From: Pseudisothecium myosuroides
Taxonomy: Eukaryota > Streptophyta > Bryopsida > Hypnales > Lembophyllaceae
Assembly (NCBI GenBank): GCA_951799445.1
Contig: OX637289.1
Span: 2,024,501 to 2,088,500 of the forward strand
Direction: 5' to 3'
DNA length: 64,000 bases
This document shows positions 11,700 through 22,590 of the stretch, piece after piece; position 1 is the stretch's first letter, and every line of letters starts with the position of its first letter. A program made the position numbers and the translations under genes. The notes under the pieces were generated by a model, which worked only from the letters and a program-made list of their open reading frames with translations, searched no databases and was not told the origin of the DNA.

Positions 11700-12660
11700 A
11701 GTTTGGATTGATATTTTTTGCAATTGCACATTTTCATGTAAGAAAACGGCCTTCTCAAGGCCTGAAATTTTCTTTAATGAAGTGGGCGATCTAGGATGAA
11801 TTTTGTGTTCTGCAGAGTAATTGTAAAAAAATCCCTCCTATTTTATGCCATGTGAATTCTATGATCTTCTCCTCTTGTAGCTAATTTGGGACCTCTGATT
11901 GCAAATATGAATTCAAAATTTGCAAATTTTATCATGTGGCAAATGAAAAATTCTTTGGATGCAAATTCACCTTGGGGGCATTGCAAAAAAGGGTGGTCCT
12001 ATTTCCCGTCACAATGAGAGTGACTTTCTTATTATCCTCTATAACTTTTGAAGCACAAGTCGAATGAACATGAAATTTTTATTGAAGATGCCTAACTTGA
12101 TGGTAATCAAATCCCTTATTTTTCAGAAATTTTCAAAAATCATTTTATATTTAAATTTCAATTTAGCTAATTTGTCACACTTTGCGGTTTTAGGGGGTTT
12201 TAGAACTGGGGAGTACTCAAAATTAATGATCTGGAGCTGAAATTTTTGTGGTCTATTTGCATAGTAGGAAAGCATATTCCTACCAAAGGAAATCTAAAAA
12301 TATATTATTTTGTGTCTTCCACATGAGTGCAAACAACACTCCCATTGCGTGCAATTTCTAAACAATGAAGATGGTTCTTAAAATCGATCTTTTGGTGAAA
12401 TCTCATCACTATGTACTCTTTCTAGATGGATAATTTTTAGTTTTTTTAATTTATTGCTTTTCCTATTTTTTACAAAATTAACATGTGAAATTATAGTGAC
12501 CGGTCCTATTTTCATGAGATTTAGGGTTTTCCTAGTTCTCCTACTTAGAGAATTTTTCTACACTTTTCTTTCCTAGGGTACCTTCTTCTTAAAGGTGTAT
12601 ACATTAAACATATTTTTCACATTTAAAAAAAATTGATTTTCTAATTTTAAAGTACTCCCC
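11700..12660 (+). repeat. Dispersed ~1 kb repeat family R, copy
   Basis: Shares ordered blocks with both arms of the palindrome at 34512-35590: ATAACTTTTG, CCCTTATTTTTCAGAAATT, AATTTGTCACACTTTG, GGGGTTTTAG or GGGGCTTTTAG, GTAGGAAAGCATATTCCT against GTAGGTAGACATGTTCCT, and TTGCGTGC. Its 5' part (GCTAATTTGGGACCTCTGAT, then TGCAAATATGAA) recurs at 46770-46815. Its 3' part (GAGATTTAGG, CTCCTACTTAGAGAA, TTGATTTTCTAATTTTA) recurs at 19720-19860. Non-coding; class unknown. Confidence 0.65.
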
Positions 12661-12833
12661 CCAAAAAGTGAGTACAATGGAAAATGCTACGCTTTTTGAA
12701 CGCCCTTTCTTTCAACGACCTCCTGCGTGACTCACTTTGTGGGATGGGTTTAGTATCCTGCCTTTGTTAAGACCCTTGGCTTTTTGACTTCCTTGTACCA
12801 TATCTACCTTGTGAATGAAATTCAATTTTGTGT

Positions 12834-13028
12834 ATGGGCAATTTCGTTAAAATGGCGGTATTCCAAGTGCCACTTTGACAGTGTGCCATTTTCACCATCT
12901 AGGACAGATATAGATTTCAAAATGGCCATTCTGAACCATCTAGGATAGATATAGATTTCAGAACGGCCGTTTTGAACTGTTTTCATGCCATTTAAAAAAA
13001 ATATTGCCATTTTAACGAAATTGCCCAT
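12834..13028 (+). mobile_element. MITE family M, copy 1 (TSD GTGT)
   Basis: 195 bp. It begins ATGGGCAATTTCGTTAAAAT and ends ATTTTAACGAAATTGCCCAT, an inverted terminal repeat of 23 bp. GTGT at 12830-12833 and 13029-13032 is an exact 4 bp target duplication. The interior holds two tandem copies of a ~40 bp block (ACCATCTAGGA, TATAGATTTCA, then a GGCC palindrome in AACGGCCGTT). Confidence 0.85.
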
Positions 13029-14706
13029 GTGTCCAAAAAACACAAACAAAACAAACAAGTGACGTACGTAGAAAGTACGCACAGGTCAGCTTTCCTCAAT
13101 GTCACTTTACGAAACTCCATATTATCACGGAACGTGACATCATAGAAGTCGGGGTGAATTTTCAGGCATTGGATCGTCCTATTTGGCAATGCCAGGAACA
13201 TGCTGGAAATCGGTTTCGTTATTGTCTTTGCCGACAGTCTTTGCCGACAATCTTTGCCGACAGAATGCACAAGTTTTCTAACTTTCATATTTCGATCTGG
13301 CTCAGTCAGTAGATCAGACTTTATAACACGCGCACGGATCATATTCCTGAATAGTCGGCTCCCGAGTCGGCTGCAGACATTCTAAACAAGTATACAAAAG
13401 GAAAATGTGGTACGTTTGTGTTAAGGTAGGGCAGCGTAACTAAGAAGAAGGTGCCGTGACTGGCTGGCGTGGCATTCGTTGTGGCCTTCTTTCTAGCAAT
13501 TGATTCTTCATTTTGTGCCCACGAAGAAGGAGGAAGAATGTTGGCCCTTTGATCACTGGGAACATAGAGAGTGAACATGAAACTGATGAAAGTAACTTAG
13601 TTCTAGTAAGTGACTCTACATGGATGAAGTGACATTATTAGTGTGAAGCTTGTGTTTTTTGTATGATTATTTTTTGTCACTTGGCTACAGAGATAAGAGG
13701 AAGGCTATTTTTTGTTAAGAAAAAACAATTAATTTTGTTAAAAGTTAACCAGATTCCTGCTGTATTTTGAAACCAAGAGCCAAATTTGACGTAGGTACGT
13801 ATCATCTAGGTTTCATGTAGATATCACCAAGTATCACCCAAATACAGTATCACTGCATGAGTATTGAAGAAATAACTAGTTACTTCTCGAAAATGGAAAA
13901 AAAATCATTGTTACTGTGTGTGACAGTGTGACACCGCTTTATCAAGTCCCATTATTTTATATTTGCTTGGATTCCTGCCTAAATGTGCAGGCAGAGCATA
14001 AGAGTCTACAACAGGTCACTTTTGGATAAACCTTAAATCAACGCTTTAAAACTCATAGTTTATTCGTATATTCATAGTTTATTCATATATTCATAGTTTA
14101 TTCTTATGATATCCAGAATACATGCTATGGTGCTTGGGAGTTGTCTTTCAAAGGTCAGGAAGGCCCAATCGAAATTACAACAATCTAATAATATGAAAAG
14201 CATTCAGGTGAAAATATCCTCTAAAGATTCCTCAAACTAAATTTCATCACTGAAGAATGAAAGATCATGTGAATCCCTTGTCGTAGTCTCGGTTATGAAC
14301 TATCAAAACCTCTATATATTAACACTCGCTAACTAAGCTGCTAGATGAAGCTCTGATTGTGTCGAAGCTTTCTTTCTCAGTTCTCTCCAATAAACAGCCT
14401 TCAAGCTAGTACTCTTTATCATTGGCATAGTTAGTTGAACACCCCAACAGAGAAACAACTCCAACCCTTTTTTTGAGTTGAGCGTGAATTTCGAGTCTGT
14501 TAATTCATCGCAGGGTCCCCTACGGATAGAGACCCCCACAGACTCGAAATCCAACTCTCCAAGATGCTCAGTCTCAAAATTTTCAAAATTTTAGAAAACT
14601 ATACAGTCAAGCCGCTAGATCGGTGACACTAGATTCTAATTACTCAAAACTCCGTGCGAATTTACAATAGGTCAGGTAAGTCTCAGCTAGCCATGACCAG
14701 AGCAGT
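13029..14706. other. Intergenic; no gene seen
   Basis: Contains the short tandem TTTGCCGACAGTC / TTTGCCGACAATC / TTTGCCGACAGAA at 13219-13267 and the 19 bp array listed separately. The ORFs at 12992-13342, 13339-13578 and 14333-14554 lack supporting features. Confidence 0.4.
14053..14109 (+). repeat. 19 bp tandem repeat, three copies
   Basis: TCATAGTTTATTC plus a six-base variable part is repeated at 14053, 14072 and 14091 with almost no variation. Confidence 0.85.
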
Positions 14707-15075
14707 CTAGAAGATCCACAACCTCCAGAATAAGTAAGGCCTCCTTCTGGTTGGCTCACAAGCCGCGGGCGACGGGACAGTAGTACTTGCACGAAGAGTT
14801 GGCCTCACCCTTGGTTCCATGTCGACTTCAAATTCGCCGTCCACTTCTCGAATGATGATCTTCTTATTGTCAACACACTCGTCCGAGCTCACAATGACAG
14901 ACTTGCCTGCAGCATCTCCTCCCAAAGAGAATTCTCGATATGTGTCGTTGTAGTCCATATGGACAGTGTAGCTTTGGTTCTTCGCCACCGTCGTCAATTT
15001 GATGAAATACCGGCAGTTGCCGACCTTGATTTCCATGTCCCTTGTTGTGCGATTGATGATCTCTGTGGAGCTCAT
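14707..15075 (-). CDS. Small beta-rich protein of unknown function (copy 2)
   Basis: 122 residues if the ATG at 15075 is used. I chose it because the product then aligns with copy 1 (5466-5804) from residue 1: MSSTEIIN against MGSTQIIN. The open frame runs 33 codons further upstream, but that part has no counterpart. Shared blocks are KVGN (17-20), KLTTV (26-30), SYTVH (35-39), NDTY (43-46) and SDECVDNK (64-71). After about residue 92 the copies diverge; this tail is longer, Pro/Arg-rich, and ends in the aromatic LFWRLWIF. An AG after a pyrimidine stretch (TTGATTCTCTTCAG, minus strand) just upstream may be a 5' UTR intron acceptor. Copies 1 and 2 are 9 kb apart in opposite orientation. Function is unknown. 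Confidence 0.75.
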   Translation of the reverse strand: MSSTEIINRTTRDMEIKVGNCRYFIKLTTVAKNQSYTVHMDYNDTYREFSLGGDAAGKSVIVSSDECVDNKKIIIREVDGEFEVDMEPRVRPTLRASTTVPSPAACEPTRRRPYLFWRLWIF

Positions 15076-15348
15076 GTTGAAATTGTGGTGGATGCTCTCA
15101 ATGCCGACTCCGCAGTTGCTCACCACGCTATCTTGAAGATGATGAAGACGCCTGAAGAGAATCAACGGCCACATTCTTTAATGGCGAGTTTCACGGAGCC
15201 ATAATCGTCACGTACATTCGAGTTCACAGAATTCTTTTAAGTTTAGGGAAAATGTACATCTGGGGTTCTAAATGGGCGCCTGCAAACGTGCCAACTGCCA
15301 ACGTCTTCCAATTTCAAAATGAATTTGTCGAAATTCGATAGGACACAG

Positions 15349-15509
15349 ATGGGAAATTTCGTTAAGATGGTGGTATTTCATACGCCATTTTTCCATTCAT
15401 TTCCTTCTTTAGCTCTAAAGTCTACGACTGGTATAGATTTCAGAACGCACGACCTAAATGTAAAAATGCCAAGTTTGAGGAATACCACCATTTTAACGAT
15501 ATTTTGGTC
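15349..15509 (+). mobile_element. MITE related to family M, different core
   Basis: It begins ATGGGAAATTTCGTTAAGAT, then GGTGGTATTTCA. It ends GGAATACCACCATTTTAACG followed by ATATTTTGG, so the inverted repeat is about 28 bp. It shares the outer terminus and a TATAGATTTCAGAACG block with family M, but the core differs. A fragment with the same end is at 27647-27692. Confidence 0.6.
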
Positions 15510-15608
15510 AGATAACAGTTGACGAGAAGCTCAGACTGTAACCCAGGGACTGTGAGAACCGTTAACCCCTAGCCAGATTTTACAACTTAGCTGCCAAAGT
15601 TGTGATCG

Positions 15609-15839
15609 ATGAGACGTACACCTATGAATGCTGCGCTAATCAATCTGCATGAACTCTATACCCGTACTGTAGACGAGATCGATTATTACCAGCTGAACCA
15701 GCAGAAAATCCAGCAAATATTTCGAAAAAATCCCCACCAAATGCATGTAGAATATGATCAAAATAATTCTAGCAGCTTAATTGATCTGGCTTCGCCCGTA
15801 GATCCGAACTCGGCAGCTCGCACCGTTCTGCGACGATGA
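15609..15839 (+). CDS. Possible small protein, unrecognised
   Basis: Open frame of 76 codons, 100 bp downstream of a MITE. The middle is an amphipathic helix (about residues 10-38, LHELYTRTVDEIDYYQLNQQ and on) and the end is Ser/Ala-rich. Its composition is more protein-like than neighbouring ORFs, but there is no homologue that I know, no splice signals, and the GC rise is modest. It could be chance. Confidence 0.25.
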   Translation: MRRTPMNAALINLHELYTRTVDEIDYYQLNQQKIQQIFRKNPHQMHVEYDQNNSSSLIDLASPVDPNSAARTVLRR

Positions 15840-17032
15840 ACGAGAGCTTCCTTTGTTCAAAACTTGCGGCGATGAGCTAGCTGAACCGTCCCTTGCAAAC
15901 TAGCTACTCTGGACGAATAATACTCCCCACGCACAAGCACTCTCCTCACTGCGGATGGTGAACTCAATGGCACCACAGTGCCTTTAGTAATGAACTGACG
16001 AAGCAGTTCATCGGCAATAAAATGAGTGAACTCGCAAAATTCATTTCAAAAGTTTCACTTGGCGCGCACAGCTCAGAAAATTTGCCCCGGCCTTGCCGGC
16101 CGACTTTTATTGTCTGGAAATCAATTGAAACGAATTCACGGAGATGAAAGGGGTTGCTAAGCCAGCTTGGCAACTAAGACCAGTCACAGATTCAAGCTGT
16201 AGTCGGCATAAACAAGTCGGATTAGAAGCAAACACTTGTACGTTTGTCGGAATTGGGAAACTGTTACGCATTCGGAATGGAGTTCAGTGCCTGCAAGACG
16301 CTGTTTCTGCGTCGTTGCCCGGTAGATTCAAGTCAAAAGAGACAGGGGTTCTGGACTTCTGGCGAACGCAGGAATTTACCCAGCAGTTGCTTAGTCACCA
16401 GCTGGTCTACAAGTGGACTACAAAGCGGTGTGAGAATTTTTTTTTCTCCCAAGCCTGGGGATAATGATAAGTTAAGCTAAGCTTATGATAGGTTGAAAAC
16501 CCCGCCTGCCCCTATTTTGGACCCCATGCCAGTTTTTTTTTTAAGTCTTAGTTTTTAGTTTTTGATTTTTAATTTTGGTAAACATTGACAATTACTTCAA
16601 TCAGTTCAATGGCAAGAGATAAACATACAGAGCCACCAGCCCAGTGATGGGCGGGGGACCCACGATTTTAGTACCAATTGGGAGTCTTTGATTCGGCTAA
16701 GATGAATTCAAAGTTTTCAAATTTTATCATCCGCTGTAAATTATTTGCTACTGCATTTTCCCCTAAGAAAAATTTGGAGTGTAAGTCCAAATTTTTGCCC
16801 TCCCGGAGAAGGCTCATAGGACTACTATAATGAAGTTTGTCTCTCCTGTGCCCTGTGGTTTTTGGTGTGGGGTCTTGAATGAACAGATTTTTAATTCATG
16901 TTGTCTCGCACAAGATCAAAGTTCTTTCTTCATCTCAACTCAATTTTTGCTACAATTTGCTCACACCTATCTTCAATTATTTGACTAAATTTAACAAACT
17001 TCCACCATATATATGTGATTAGTATTGTGTTA
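15840..17032. other. Intergenic, no gene seen
   Basis: The ORFs at 16144-16480 overlap in two frames and have no domain. From 16500 the sequence turns AT-rich. Confidence 0.4.
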
Positions 17033-17116
17033 TATTCCCTCAATCTCAAAATAATACCGGTGTTTCTTTTGTATACTACAAAGAAACACCAATTTTATTT
17101 TGAGACTAAGGGAATA
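17033..17116. mobile_element. Stowaway-like MITE, 84 bp
   Basis: TATTCCCTCAATCTCAAAAT at the left is mirrored by ATTTTGAGACTAAGGGAATA at the right. A second inverted block, GGTGTTTCTTTG / CAAAGAAACACC, makes one long hairpin. TA is at each end. The CTCCCT...CAAAATA type of terminus with a TA target is typical of plant Stowaway elements (Tc1/mariner). A half element (ACTCCGTTCCGAAATGATG) is at 29230-29250. Confidence 0.7.
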
Positions 17117-18130
17117 TTGCATTATTAGCACATCTAAGGTACATTGGCACTTGGTATTATAAAAGTTGTATTAATTTGTAAAAGAATCTAGCTATAATGG
17201 AGAATGTAAATATGAAGATGGTTTGGCATAATGAATTATGATTTGAAAAGAATTTAAACATGAGATTTTCATTTTTGTAAGTATTATTCACTTCCCATTT
17301 TCCATCCCTTTATCAATTAATTCAAAACCTTGTACAAAAATCATGAAACATCAAGTGACCATACTAGCATCATACTTATGTGTACTTCATCCATTTCATG
17401 TAGCTTCCATAATGTCTTGAAAACATTCATAATTCATGTACCTAATGAGCTTTGGCACTTTTAGGGATGAAGAACAATATTTCTAGAGTGAATCTAATCA
17501 AATGGTGTACAAAGAGTATGTAGAAATGCATTCAAAATTGAAAAATGGATGTTGCTTCACTTGCTTGTAAAAAAGAGTTATGCTATGTTCAATTACACTT
17601 TGAGTGCCGAAATGTTTTTCAAGCATAACTTTGAGAATAATGATCCATTTTACTTAAAATTCATAGCAAAGGTAGATATGGACATCTTAAATATATATCT
17701 AATTTTTTTAAGTATTTCTTGAAATGAAGGTTGGTAGACAATATTGCATTTCAAAAATATGTTACATTTGTGATTTTAGATGTTCAAAGAACTATTGAAT
17801 ATCTATTATAAAGAATTTCAATTGGAACATTAGAAGATTGCAAGTTTCCAATGCGTTCCCAGCCTGGGAACTGTACCACTGCGCAATTTGACGTGGTCGA
17901 GAGAATGCCACGTCAATTTTTTTGAAAAATAAATAAATTTTGACAGCATTATTGCTGGTTCAGAACAGAGGAACAGGCCTAAAATGGCCCTCCCTTGCCT
18001 TCAAATCTCCCCTAATGCTATAATTTGGAAGGAATGATCTTATATAAAATTAGTAGCTTTTAAATGAGGGATTTAAGAAAATATTAATTATGTATTGTAT
18101 CTGCAAATTGAGATTTTTTCTACAATCATA
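17117..18130. other. AT-rich intergenic, no gene
   Basis: No ORF, splice or repeat structure stands out. Confidence 0.4.
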
Positions 18131-19575
18131 TTAACCCCTCACCGCTCAAGGGGACCAAAAGTGCCCTCACATAGTTTCAAGTCCAATTCAAAGTGCTGTA
18201 ACTTTTTCATCCGATGTCTGAATTCAATAAAATTTGTTAGATAATTTGTTCTCTCTCTTCAAGTTTGTGTAATAAAATTTTCAGATCAATCCAAGATGTA
18301 CTAATCTTTTGAAAGCCAATCAAAGTTTACATGTATGGGCAATTTCGTTAAAATGGCGGTATTCCAAGTGCCACTTTGGCGGTGTGCCAATTTCACCATC
18401 TAGGACTGGTATACATTTCAGAACGGCCGTTTGGAACCATCTAGGACAGGTATAGATTTCAGAACGGCCATTCTGAACTGTTTTCATGCCATTTAAAAAA
18501 AATATCGCCATTTTAACGAAATTGCCCATATGTTCAATTTGAGTTCATCAAACTACATTTTCTGGCTAGAACTTTGGGGGCTTGTTTCTCCTTCATCCAA
18601 TGTTTGTTTTCAATAGAATTTGTTGGATTACATTTTCTTTGAAGCCTAGTTATTGTGGTAGAATTTTCATGTCAACCCAAGTAGTTTTGAATGTTTGGGA
18701 GCATTTTGAAGTTCAAAATCCCGATGTTTTTGGAATACAACAAACTTCGGCGGCTTGTTTCTTCTTCATAAAGTGTTCATTTCCAATATTTAAAAAAAAA
18801 AGTTGTGCATACTAGTCTAATTTGTGTGGCTAAAATTTCATATCAATCCAAGAAGTTATGAGTGACTGAGAAGCATTTTAGTAGGAGGTTTAACCTTAGA
18901 TGTTTTTTTTTGCAACATTTCTTGCTATTTTATTACATTTCAAAATCATTTTGCAGACACAATGAGTCAATTGAATGATATTTTCTTTTACCAATGTGTT
19001 TGTAAGCCGGTTCTAAATCACATTATAGTTCAAAGTTTTTTCATTTGAGTAGGTTTAGAAATCAAATTTCACCTCCAAATGCGTTGCTAGGAATTTTTCA
19101 GCATCCTTATTCAACACCAAAACATTTATAATCTTGCAACCTGTGTAGTCAAATGATTCCAAATATAATTCACATCATCTATAACACGTATACTACAAGA
19201 TTGTATGGTTGAGATTTCTATAACTTAGTGACATTTAAATCTATAACACTTCAAAAGCAATGATGTTTTTGACGAGGTTTTTGATCCAACGGTGTTAGTA
19301 TGTGAGCCCAAGAATGTGAGCTTGTGAGCATTGAGCCTACAATATAGGTTCCTATAATATAGATACCACACATGATAGAAGGTGTATGTATCATAAACAT
19401 CTATAATATGGGTATTTGTAACATATATACCCTATAATCATAGACAATTCCTAGAGTATATACACCTATAACATAGGTGTGTAGTATTTTAAGCTCATGG
19501 GCTCACACTTCTATAGTCACACAATAGCAACCCTCATTTTTGATCCTCCAAAGGCTTTAGACTTTGAGGGGTTAA
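18131..19575. mobile_element. TTAA-flanked non-autonomous element (piggyBac-like), copy 1
   Basis: TTAA at 18131-18134 is followed by CCCCTCACCGCTCAAGG. At the other end TAGACTTTGAGGGG precedes TTAA at 19572-19575. The outer inverted match CCCCTCA and the TTAA duplication are piggyBac hallmarks. The 1.44 kb interior is non-coding and hosts a nested family M MITE (18335-18529). Degenerate CTATAAYATRGG strings occur at 19335-19475. Confidence 0.55.
18335..18529 (+). mobile_element. MITE family M, copy 2 (TSD ATGT)
   Basis: 195 bp with the same termini as copy 1. ATGT at 18331-18334 and 18530-18533 is an exact 4 bp duplication. Two internal CCATCTAGGA-TATA blocks are present. It is nested in a TTAA element. 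Confidence 0.85.
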
Positions 19576-20024
19576 AATATGAATAGAAAATATGTTTTAG
19601 TGGATCTTTGGTATATGATCATCTTGAACATAGAATTTATAAAAACATAGAATTTATAAAAAATTTGTTTAATTTTTTAAAGTTTATTTAAAGTTTATCA
19701 CAGATTAAAACACCAAATTATTTTCTTGAGATTTAGAACTTTTAATTTCTCCTACTTGGAGAATGTTCTATGTTTGATTTAGGGTATAGTCTTCCTTCTA
19801 ATCTACACATTGCCTATATATTCATTATACTTTTGTAAAGATTGATTTTCTAATTTTAGGATACTCTAAAGAGAAATCCCCAGTCCTAAAACAAATGCAA
19901 CAAAGAATACAAGCATTTCTTGCAATTACCTAAATGTATTTAGAAATGTCTTTAATTTATTATTTTCAAGCAATGTACCACTAGTGAACAATAAATACAC
20001 CTGCCAACAAGAACTGGTGAATAA

Positions 20025-21025
20025 ATTACCTACACTAAATAGTGAAATTAAATTTCCTAACACTAATTTTTCAACATTTCTACACTATATAACTATGTGT
20101 AGTTATTGTAAAAGGATACAATAATATAGGAACCATGTGTGTTGCATGGATTGTTGCATTGGTTTATGACTCAGGTTTAGAGAATAGCATGCGCCTCCCT
20201 CTGGGCAAGCGATGAGTCATGAAATAACTCCTCTGGTAAAGGGAGCCTAATTGTTAAGGCAACCCAATTTCATTACTTAGTGTTCACTAAAAATCAGTTT
20301 TGATCCTTTCAAGAATACCCAACGTCTTTGCAATTTGTTTCTACAATGAACAATATGAACAAGTGAAAGGCCTCATATATATTCATCCATCCACCCGCCC
20401 CGCCCTGTTTCTTTCTACAATCATTTTTTTTTCTAGTTTGCTCTTGTGGAGCACTCAGCCAAACACATTTATTGATAGAGGATAGTAGAAAAATTAAACA
20501 AAGAAAACATTGAATCAATGATATGGAAGCAAAATTAAAATTAAAAAAAATTTAGAATTGGATTCCATCTGACCAGTCAAAATTCCCATCTAACAAGTTG
20601 GGGTCTAACTAGGCGGACCTCTTATCCGACCAAATCCTAATTGCGTTGTACAGTGTGAATGCAATTGTAAATAGGGCTTGCAAACTCTAATTCAAAAACC
20701 TTCTTCAGTAATTGTACGTATTGATATAGTGTAGAATGTTGAGAAATTAGTGAAAAGCAACCTAATTTCACTACAATAAATAGTAAAATTAGATTACCTC
20801 AGACTAATTTCTCAACATTCTACACTATGTAAATATGTGTGGTTACTGTAAAAGGATGCAGTAATGTAAGAACTATGTGTCTTGCATGGATTGGTGCATT
20901 GGTTCATGGCTTGGGTTTAGAGAATGGCATGTAACTCCAGTTGGACCAGCAGTGAGTCATGTGGTAACTTATTTGGTGAAGGCAACCTAATTGTTAAGGC
21001 AACCCAATTTCACTATTTAGTGTAC
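20025..21025 (+). repeat. Direct repeat pair of ~260 bp
   Basis: Blocks at about 20040-20290 and 20775-21025 share CTAATTT, CTCAACATT or TTCAACATT, CTACACTATRTAA, ACTGTAAAAGGATGCA or ATTGTAAAAGGATACA, TTGCATGGATTG, GTTTAGAGAAT, and the end TAATTGTTAAGGCAACCCAA. About 730 bp separate their starts. The inner sequence is non-coding with no primer-binding site that I can see. The second copy is preceded by an inverted partner (TAGTGTAGAATGTTGAGAAA at about 20728), forming a hairpin around 20765. Confidence 0.65.
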
Positions 21026-21044
21026 AACTTATTTTGTGAAGAAT

Positions 21045-21320
21045 CATCACCACTCACAGCACCAAAGTATCAACAAAATACTATATTGATTATCTAATAA
21101 TATCAGAAATTACGTGTCCAAAGGACCTCTGTAGCATTGAGTGACTTCCGGAGGAACAGCTACAGTACAGGTCAGTGCTGACGAGGCTCAGGTCTATCCT
21201 ACTGACTACGTTACATTTCAGAAAATGCATAAAGTGCAGGTGAGTGCATTTTCTGAAAGGTAACGATGTTGATAAGATTCGAATTTTTCATTAACTTATG
21301 TCAATCCTGCAGGACCTGCA
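21045..21320 (+). repeat. Second copy of the 4.44 kb promoter-proximal block
   Basis: See 4438-4740. An extra inverted piece, GTGCATTTTCTGAAAGGTAAC, follows the shared CAGAAAATGCATAAAGTGC, so this copy ends in a small hairpin. Confidence 0.75.
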
Positions 21321-21504
21321 CGCATGGAGGCGTGCATACATTTGCGCACTGGATATCGAAGCGCTCGGGCACTGGAATCCCTCTCCAATTCGAACATTTC
21401 CGGGCAATTCTGAAATCATTGATGCTCCAGCTAGAATAATCTCGTACGTTCCAAGTGCACAACGATTCTGATATTGGGGACGGGCGGACGTCGACAAATA
21501 CGGA

Positions 21505-21765
21505 GTATTTAAATAAGTGATACTCTAAACTAGCTAGCCAGACCAAGTTTGCGAGTCCATGGCCTGCCTTCACTCTCCAGCTAGAATCTTGTTCAAAGTC
21601 CATTAATAAAGATCCTTGATCATGTCGACGGAGGTACTATACGTCCACAAATATATATAAAATTGGTAAGTGAAGGTCCGATGGACTAATATATAAGTGA
21701 TGGACCAACTAGCTAGCCAGAGCAAGTTTGCATGTCCATGGCGTGCCTTCATTTCGATGTTCAGT
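21505..21765 (+). repeat. Tandem duplication of ~60 bp
   Basis: AACTAGCTAGCCAGACCAAG, then TTTGCGAGTCCATGGCCTGC (about 21528-21568), recurs with few changes near 21704-21746. The distance is about 178 bp. Function is unknown; no gene was seen here. Confidence 0.65.
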
Positions 21766-22590
21766 GGTTCGAGCTTCCCGAGCGTTTTTGATCACGTTCT
21801 CCAGCCTCTAGTCTAGCTGTCGATCTGCGTTTCATGACACTAATCCTGTGCCCCCGGGGACCCTGTGCAGTCTATATATTAGATCTATGCATGGGATTGG
21901 GGCGATGCTGGCTAGCTGGAATCCAAATTGTCTATCTACAGCAGTATATGTGAAAGCTTTGAAGAATTTCACAGTCAATGTCCAGTGACGATAGAATAGC
22001 TAGGATACATCAGGAATGGAATTTGGACACAAAAAGACCTCTGCTCAATTTTCATTTTGGATTTCTCATGTGCCTTACCTTTGTTAGTTAATTGGTAGTT
22101 ACATTACTTTGGTCGGAGTCAGTGCTTAATTAATTGGTAGTAAGGTTGTGATGCTAGCTCGAACCCACCAATTGATCAAAAATCAAAATAACGCAGACTG
22201 ACTTTTGTAGTTGAGGCATCGTCACACGAAGATTATTTCATTTCTTCTTAGCAATTCACTCTTGAACTCACAGGGGACTTGCAGCATTTCCTTTCTCCCT
22301 GAGAATCTACGGAGACCAGAGGGGATTTGTATGAATTCGATTCTCCGATCCTGTCTCACTTCTGCTGGCACCTGAGTGCCCTGTTCATGCGATAGGAACG
22401 AAAGAGAAGAAGGGAAAGGAATTGAAGAGGCCGACCAGAAGAGAAAGGAATTGAAGGTGATGTATCTTCGACGAAATCAGAAATGATGTTGTGGTGACAT
22501 ATAAAGTTGTTTCATGAGATTATTTGTTCTAATGCCACTACTTCATTTGCCTGTTGATTGTGTGCAGGTAGTGCTCTTGTGGTTTTGGGG
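21766..22590 (+). other. Probable 5' region of the small membrane-protein gene
   Basis: No coding frame. A transcribed leader is plausible around 22240-22456, with donor AAG/GTGATG near 22456 and acceptor TTGTGTGCAG ending at 22567, giving a 5' UTR intron of about 110 bp. Confidence 0.4.

Noticed and set aside
20025..21025. LTR retrotransposon with ~260 bp LTRs
   Set aside because: The direct repeats do not begin TG and end CA, no primer-binding site or polypurine tract is visible, and the interior has no gag/pol trace.
21765..21785. tRNA B-box (GGTTCGAGCTTCC)
   Set aside because: No A-box or cloverleaf arms at the right distance.
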